Below, in pieces: positions 56,880 to 64,000 of a stretch of DNA of 64,000 nucleotides (within the stretch, counting starts at the first letter, position 1; each line of letters opens with the position of its first letter). The notes under the pieces were generated by a model. That model ran no database searches. It was not told the origin of the DNA and worked only from the letters and a program-made list of their open reading frames with translations. The position numbers and the translations under genes are program-made. Origin of the DNA: Laguncularia racemosa (taxonomy: Eukaryota; Streptophyta; Magnoliopsida; Myrtales; Combretaceae); contig JBBMOL010000012.1 in the NCBI GenBank assembly GCA_037954665.1, positions 1,736,001 through 1,800,000 on the forward strand, written 5' to 3'.

Positions 56880-59480
56880 CACTAAATTTTGACGATGATC
56901 TTTAAAAGTTACCCATGTCTTGTGAAGTACAAAAAATGTAGTATGTAGTTCTTTATTCTTGGTTAAGTACTTAAACATAGAATAAGGCAAGTCTTACCAT
57001 AAATATGCATATTTCCCAAAAGCCTTTTGCATCACGCAAGCATCATCACCCATCAGCGCAACAACATCATGTGCCGACTTGTGAAACCAAACCATACAGT
57101 GATTGATCGAAAACAACCCACTCTTTGGTTGCACATATCATGCCAACTATTTACCTAATAAAACCAAAATCACTCCGACTGCTTTTACTTTACATAAGTA
57201 GAGTCATAATACTGTCCAGTTATGAAAAGAAATCACGCAAGTGATAGGATAAAAAAAAAATGATTATCGATTTTTTATATTAATATATATTTAATACAAA
57301 GTGTAGCTAAATAAATAGGGATGTTATTGGGTTAGATTCAAGATGACTTTTACCAAATCCAGACTTAATCCAATAATTTATGATTTTTTTATAATCTATC
57401 TCTAAATTTTATAAAATCTTTATACTATATTAAAAGTATACATAAAATATTATTAGACCTAATCTTTCACTTTATTCATAAACTAAGGAGCTTTTAGGAC
57501 AAGGATTCGAATTCATGGGAATCACATAAATCATTAAATTCATAAAGCTCCATCAAAGAATCATGGCAGATTAATGCTCGTTTTTAAAAGTAATAATGCT
57601 TTTTAAGGCCCTTTCAAGATTTCACTTTGAAGGAAGTTCTTTGTTATATTATCTTAACAAAATAAAAGTAGTTATCTTATTGCAATAACTGTTATAACTT
57701 AATAAATATACCATAAAAAATGTTAAGATGATAAATTGCCATAGAAACAAGTTTTGAATTTCAAGAAATATACTTTATCTGAGGATTTTTTCTTTTATTG
57801 TTGAAGATATTGATGAGAAGCTCTAGGTCCCATGGATGTCCTAAAAGGCCACGCTGCCCGGTCATTGGTCAATCCAATTAAAGCCACCGATTACCAAAAA
57901 CTGGAAACGTGAGAGCAGGTGCAGGGATTTGATTGGGTCGTTTCCTTTATTGACATTGACCTGAAATGAATGAAAGTAGGGATGAGCGGGTCTTTGTCGT
58001 GTAGGAAAATTTCCTAATTTTGGGACCAGCATATTAGATAATACTTTGAAACTACCTCATATATATATAATTTATAAAATTTTTATATAAATTCTAAATT
58101 TATATAATATTAAAAATAATATATAATATTATAATTTCCTCATATATAAAATCTATACAATTTATAACAAGATTTGTAAAATTAAAAAAAAATATATAAC
58201 TTGTTTAATTTTTATTATTTCAAGTTTTGTGATCATATTATTTAATAAATGAAAAAGAATGAAAGAAAATATTAGAACATAAAGTTGGAGAGGAAAATAG
58301 AAAAGATTGAGGAAAAGAAAGATGGACAATATTAGATTTAACTGTTTAAGGTAATTTATTTATAGACTTAAGCTCTTTTTATTATTTTTTACTAAAATAT
58401 TTATTATTGAAAAACATAATATTATCATTTATTATTATTATTTAATAAATTTTTAAATAGTAAGTACATAGTATCCAGAAGTTTATACCTTATATATTTT
58501 AAAGTACAAGTTTAAACCTGGGTATATGATAAAAAGACTTTATACTTATATCTCATACTATAAGAGTAGATTTTGAATCATTTGTATTCAGAACTTATCA
58601 TGTGATTTTTAATACTCACTTATAATCTATTTGATCGAATAAGGTACAGATGTATACCTTGTATAATAGATTACCTACTCATTCCTAAATAAAAGAACAT
58701 TTGTTCCTCCATAAAATTCTAAATTACTTAATTTTATAGGTGAAATATAATTCTTTTCTTTTTTGGAAAAATTTCCTTTTGTATACCCTAATTATTCATT
58801 TCAAGTCATAAAAAGAAGACAACTAATTATTTATCATTTAGTTTAGAATAATTAATCCTTAAGATGGGTAGAGAGATAAATAGATACATAAATAGATAAA
58901 TATGGATATTATAATAATATTATTTGAGAGTTGATGAAATTGAACTTATAAAGTCCTTAATTAATCTTCTTTTTAGTATAATCAAACTAATGCAATTCTA
59001 CATGGATGTTACTTCAAGTTTGATACCGAATGATCATTATTGGATTGTCTTGACAATTAATGAATAAAATTGATAAGATTTTTTTGGAGTTATAGGTTTT
59101 TAAAAGCGATATGTATAAATTTAGTAAGTTGTATAGATTAGTTTTAAAGAGTAAAAACTATATAAGCCAATCATATGGTACTCTTAACTCAATCTTTTTA
59201 AGAATTATCTTTTTCTTTTTTTGTTTGTCCATATCCAATATGAATCTAATATAAAATTTAATGTTCGGTAAACTATATTATTTGAATATTATCTTAATAA
59301 GTATGATAAAAATGTTAATTAAAAAATAGATATTAAAAAGTAAAAATTTATATACTGTTAAGAAAAAAAGTTTAAAAAAATATTTTATATTTAAGAAACA
59401 ATTCTTTAATCCATCTGTTTTATATTTCTGTAATGCCGGCAGGCTGTGTGCCGTGTGTGCACTGCCTCCAAGCCCACCCT
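56880..59480. other. AT-rich intergenic DNA upstream of the RINGv gene
   Basis: No gene or firm repeat was seen. A locally GC-richer patch at about 57820-57960 with CATTGGTCAATCCAATT words stands out but is not assigned. Confidence 0.45.
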
Positions 59481-59826
59481 ACCCGTTTCTCTCTCTCTCT
59501 CCATCTCTCTCCCATTCCAACCCCCACCCACACGCACACTCCAGGTATTGACTTTATTTTTATCCAAGTTTCAATTATCATAATCACAGGTAATAATATT
59601 TAAACGTTAAATTTATATCGGCTATTGATTTCAGAAATCGGGAAAAAGAAAAGAATTTCAATTTCAAGGTTCAAATTTAGTTGAAATTCCTATTAATTTG
59701 TGTTCCGATCAACCCCTAGGGTTTTAATTACGATTTTTTTTTTTACTTTTAAATTTAACTAATGTTCGGTGCTGTACTAGGGGTTTTTGAGCTTCAGAAG
59801 TACTGTTATTGATCGATCAATCAATA
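59481..59826 (+). promoter_or_regulatory. 5' leader of the RINGv gene with (CT)n tract
   Basis: A C/T-rich stretch with CTCTCTCTCT at about 59488-59516 is followed by a possible 5'-UTR intron (GTATTG near 59544 to an AG near 59634). There are no in-frame coding blocks. The first ATG with a conserved downstream frame is at 59827. Confidence 0.45.
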
Positions 59827-62800
59827 ATGGAAGGGGAAGTACAATTAGAGCCACCATCCATACAAAATGCTAGCGATTCCGATCCTTTGTTGAAGAACCA
59901 GATTGATTCGGCAACCCGAGGGAGCTCTAGTGAGATCAATGATGTGCATGATCTCGAAGCCGGTTCCATCCCGTGTTGCCGTATTTGCCTCGAAAGCGAT
60001 ACCGAACCGGGTGGGCTTTTATTGCTTAATTTGTGATTTAGGATCATACTCCTATTATTTAAGTTCGATTAATATAGTTTAGTTCTGCCAGTGAAACAAA
60101 AAATAAAAGAAAAAGAAAGAGAAGAATTTGGTGTTATATCATACGATGACACGAAGATTATAAATTTCAGAACTTTGTAGTGTATTAAATCTAGTTGCCG
60201 GGGATTATGGAATTATGTATTGGAGAAGAATATGTTATTACTCGGATTATGTATTTTGATTCTTCTCAAAGGAGATTGAAGAGTCTCTTGTTTGTAACGG
60301 AAACCTTCTACTGTGGTTTGTTGGCTGTTCTAAAGTTATATTTTTTCCAAGGAGGAGCTTTCTTGCGTATTGATTTGATGTTGTCCATTTTGCTGGAATA
60401 GAAAATGGGGATTACACATTAAGGACGGAATATGCAAATTTAATACAAACGTACATGCTTCCATTTATTTCCAGTAGAGAAAGATGCTTGGAATTATTGT
60501 TGGTTAACTTTGAAATTGTTATGTAATACTCTGGATAAAGCCCGCCCGAGTCTCATGCTTGGCTGTTCAGTCTGGTACATTGGTGGTTTTGTTATTTAAC
60601 TCAAAATAATAGCATGTTGGCAGATCGTCAAATTGAAACCACCTCAAAATAAGTAATTTAAAAATTTTCGTTTCATGGCAATGTCCAATTTTGATTATGC
60701 TATGGATGTTTCATTATTTACTTAGAGTACTGTTTATTTATGTGCTGGTTCTAAAGCTGGTTTTGCAGGTTCCTTTTTGTGATTTTGTGAGACTTACGTT
60801 TTTCCCTTTCATCCTTTGCTGCTTTCTGTTTGTTTATATGTTTTTATTTAAGATAATCCAATTGCTGGTTGATACTCAACTCTATCATTTGATTTTAAAT
60901 GAGCAGATGATGAATTGATATCTCCTTGCATGTGCAAGGGCACCCAGCAGTTTGTTCACCGCTCATGCCTTGATCATTGGCGCTCGGTTAAGGTACATAC
61001 TACTAAAAGATTCCTTGTTGCATCTGAGTGCAGAAGGCCTATTGGGTGCTGGTTTTGACTCTCGCTCTCTTTTTTTTTTTTCTTTCATAGGAAGGATTTG
61101 CCTTTTCTCATTGTACAACTTGTAAAGCGCAATTTCACCTTCGGGTTGCATTATTTGAGGATAACACCTGGCGTAAAGTGAAGTTCAGGCTTTTTGTGGC
61201 TAGGGATGTCTTCCTTGTGTTTTTGGCTGTACAAACTGTGAGTTATCTTGCTAGAGTCTCCTGTGATTGTCTGGATATATTTCATATAGTGTTTGCACAT
61301 CCTGTAGCAGATCTCATTCTCTTATGCTTCTTATCAAGTACGAGAAATTGTGTAACATGATAGTTCTTCTCAGTTAACAAAATTTTTTGTGCAAGTGATT
61401 GTAATTTTTGTTTAAGCTAATCCTTTCTTGTGAGATTTATTCTATATAGAACTTATAACTAAATGAAAGCTTATGCAACTTGTTTATTTTCTAAACAGTC
61501 TGAGCTGCACTAATTTTCTAATTTACAGTCTTTTGACAGATAATTTCTTGAGTAAACATTCTCTCTCTCTGGAAAAATTTAGATTTTACCTCCAGTCTAA
61601 TGCTCTTTTCCATCCTGTTGGCCTCTTGAGAATCTGTCTTTTCGTCCATGGCTGATGAAACCCATTCTTGAGATCATTAGTAGAAAAGTTTGGCTATGTC
61701 TGACATGGAGAATTCAGTGGTCAAGATGTAGCTGGAGTAATTCTTGGGATAGCCATGCCAACAACTTCTTTGGCTAGAGCTCTCAGCCCTGAATGCTTCA
61801 ACACAATGATAGCATATCTTGTCATTACCAAATCTTAAAACTGATTGCATCAGCCATGTGAAATATTTAAATTGCACAACTGACACTCCACATTGCAGGC
61901 AATACCCACTCACAGAATTTTCTTGACCCTTCTTTCTGTGCAAAAGATGATTTTTCTTGGAGAGCATTTAGAGTGTTAATATCATTGATTTATAAGATGA
62001 GGAATTAGTGTCTATGCTATATAAAATTGGTCCACCATCTTAAGTTGGAATCATCATGAAGCAATTGATTTGGTGCTAGCAAGATGCAGTGTTATGTGCT
62101 AATTGTGTGGGGAGATAGGTTGAGAAGCATGTAAATCTAATAGTTGGTATTAATGTTTTAAAAAAATAAAATCCGACCTTATCTACTGGCTTTTAGCTTT
62201 TTGATAAGCTAGTTAAGGTATCATATTTAAGTGGTTACAGAGGAACAGATCTTAAGTTCTCAAAAGAAAAAACAAACAAAAGGAGCTGGAAATCTTGATT
62301 CATATCCAGGTGGTCATTTGATACTTTGAATAGTTCTATGTGATTGGAACCAGTTAATCTCTCAAGCTCAACTTGTGAGTGGACTGTTAAATATAAAAAT
62401 TTGAAATTTACACCTATTCTGTAGATTAATCTTTTATATATAAAATGGACGTGATATAAAATTTAGTAGTTGATGTAGGCTATCCATCCAGATTGGAGGT
62501 GTAACTGAAGTCTGAATTTGATAATAGTGATTCCCTGAAAACTAGATTTTTGGTGCCTAGAGATAAAATGTAGAGAAGGAAGCAAATGTGGGTGAAGATT
62601 TTTTTATGAACAAGACAGGTAATTGTAAATGCATTTAGAGCAGGCTATAAAGCAAAAGACTCTGCAATTAGCATGGTCTGTAAAATAAATATCTTGATTG
62701 GTTGGTGTACATATATTTAAATAATAAATATAAGATGCTAGTTGCCTTCATTTGATCTTGCCTATGCACTTTCATGGAGCACTTTGTACATTGGGCAGGC

Positions 62801-63937
62801 CTTTTTGGTGACTTCATCATAGTGAAAATAAGCATGTATGTTGAATTAAGTATTTTGCATTCCCTCTTTTAATCCATCTAAGATGACAATTCTACTTTCC
62901 AGGCTATTGCTTTGATCGGTGGCTTTGCATATTTTATGGACAAAGATGGAACATTCAGAAACTCATTTAGTGATGATTGGGACCGTGTACTGTCAAAGCA
63001 TCCCATTCCATTTTACTACTGTATTGGTATACTTATGTGGCTTTTTCCTTCCCAGCGTTTGTTAATTTACTATATTACAATTTTGTGAGACTTTACTTTA
63101 TACCACCTTATGCCTTTAGCATTTTCTGGTCCCTTTTTTTCTTGGGAGGGGGGAGTGGGGGTTGTTCTACTTTGAGGATTGTTTTTGGCATGTCATGAGG
63201 GTCCTCTTTTTTGGTTGTTTCTTATCACATTGCAAAAGAAGGGGTAACATACAGTGGGTAGTTTATTTATGCATGTGAGATGGCTAGCGACATTTGGCTT
63301 ATCCAAGTTATTTCAAGGAAACCATATCATTTTTTGCGTGTCATCAAAATCAATCCTCTCTGCTTGTTCAGAATCTGACTTAAATTCCATCTAATGGCTT
63401 TGATTAATTATGTTGATTGCTGTTTGCTGATGTAATCTTTTGTCCATGTTCTTGGTGGCTTGGTCATTTCTTTCAGTTTGCTAATCTTTTTTCCTATATA
63501 GATCTGAGAAAACTAGATAAATCAAGCCATATATGTTGTTGAATGTTATAGTTATTTCCCCTCAAATGAAAAGTAGTTAATGGAGAGTAGAATGAAACAC
63601 TGAGCTTTGTTGTTCATTTATTCTTTCCTGACTAGTTGTCATCCTTGCAGGGGTTCTGGCCTTCTTTGTGCTGCTTGGATTTTTTGGGCTTATACTGCAT
63701 TGCTCCACCCTCAACAGTAACGACCCTAGAATGGCTGGTTGTCACAACTGCTGTTATGGATGGGGAATTCTCGACTGTTTTCCTGCCTCTATGGAAGCTT
63801 GCTTTGCCCTGGTCATAGTTTTTGTTGTCGTATTTGCCATCCTTGGTATTGCCTATGGTTTCCTTGCCACTACAATGGCTATCCAAAGGATCTGGCAAAG
63901 ACATTACCACATCCTCACTAAGCGGGAATTGACTAAG
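59827..63937 (+). CDS. RING-CH (RINGv) membrane-anchored E3 ubiquitin-ligase-like protein, exons 1-5 (3' end off window)
   Basis: Exons: 59827-60010, 60907-60992, 61091-61237, 62903-63026, 63651-63937; all introns are GT-AG and the frame is unbroken for 276 residues. The next intron starts at 63938 and the C-terminus lies beyond the window. Residues 51-101 form a C4HC3 RING-variant finger (CRIC 51-54, CMC 69-71, H79, C82, CTTC 98-101), which binds an E2 enzyme in MARCH-type ligases. Three hydrophobic segments follow (about 127-151, 177-198, 230-253), with a Cys-rich loop between the last two (CHNCCYGWGILDC). The acidic N-terminus (DSDPLLKN) probably faces the cytosol with the finger. Plants have a family of such uncharacterised RINGv membrane proteins. 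The E3 role is inferred from the finger and the substrate is unknown. The four introns contain no recognised repeats. Confidence 0.92.
61238..62902 (+). other. RINGv intron 3 (1.67 kb)
   Basis: The donor GTGAGT at 61238 and acceptor TTTCCAG ending at 62902 join FLAVQT to AIALIGGF, inside the first membrane segment. No mobile element or RNA gene was recognised in it; the open frames inside are short and have no family resemblance. Confidence 0.7.
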
Positions 63938-64000
63938 GTGAGCACCAACTCAGACTATGTTAGGCAATTTTTAAGAGAAATCAGCAGAAATATGAAAAAC
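63938..64000 (+). other. Start of RINGv intron 5
   Basis: GTGAGC follows the codon for the last residue of RELTK. The window ends inside this intron. Confidence 0.75.

Noticed and set aside
37292..59827. Functional pairing of RPT6 and the RINGv gene
   Set aside because: Both act in ubiquitin-dependent pathways, but they are over 22 kb apart with separate leaders; co-location alone is not evidence.
61677..61967. Minus-strand 96-residue frame inside RINGv intron 3
   Set aside because: No family resemblance; it lies in an intron of a well-supported gene.
1..64000. CRISPR arrays, bacterial operons, rRNA or tRNA genes
   Set aside because: No regularly spaced identical short repeats, no operon layout and no recognisable tRNA/rRNA sequence were seen; intron-containing genes show the DNA is plant nuclear.

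Overview
The window is nuclear DNA of a flowering plant, most likely a eudicot. It is AT-rich, its genes have many GT-AG introns, and it is full of degenerate hAT transposons, Ty3/gypsy LTR retrotransposons and an L1-type LINE. The species cannot be told from the sequence. Only two host genes can be supported, both on the + strand: RPT6, an ATPase of the 26S proteasome base (nine exons, 16776-37292), and a membrane-anchored RING-CH (RINGv) ubiquitin-ligase-like gene (exons 1-5 from 59827; it runs off the right edge).

Left part (1-16370): a G/T-rich minisatellite with a period of about 125 bp is followed by a decayed hAT transposase on the + strand (628-2942). Next come a 227-bp GC-rich tandem duplication and two related decayed hAT transposases on the - strand (about 3965-5870 and 9770-12050). 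The second appears to sit inside a roughly 5.6-kb element with hAT-like ends near 9177 and 14826. The rest is AT-rich intergenic DNA.

Middle (16371-37930): RPT6. Its splice sites and reading frame look intact, but introns 7 and 8 are swollen to 11.7 and 4.9 kb by retroelements. Intron 7 holds a minus-strand gypsy element (21527-31715) with a 5-bp target duplication TGTAG, LTRs, primer site and purine tract. It has lost most of pol. A 6.1-kb LINE (24215-30340) with a 12-bp target duplication landed just upstream of its gag start. Intron 8 holds a plus-strand gypsy/chromovirus-like gag-pol fragment. The codon where the family's initiator ATG would be reads ACG here; the next in-frame ATG is 15 codons downstream.

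Right part (37931-64000): a large decayed Tekay/Del-like chromovirus on the - strand (about 40030-53801). It has an unusual open frame in its leader, and a 2.05-kb probable solo LTR nested in its 5' LTR. After it come AT-rich DNA with a 1.19-kb non-autonomous hAT-like element (8-bp target duplication ATTTCAAG) and then the RINGv gene.

The two host genes both belong to the ubiquitin-proteasome pathway, but nothing in the sequence suggests they are functionally linked. No CRISPR array, operon, rRNA or tRNA gene was recognised.
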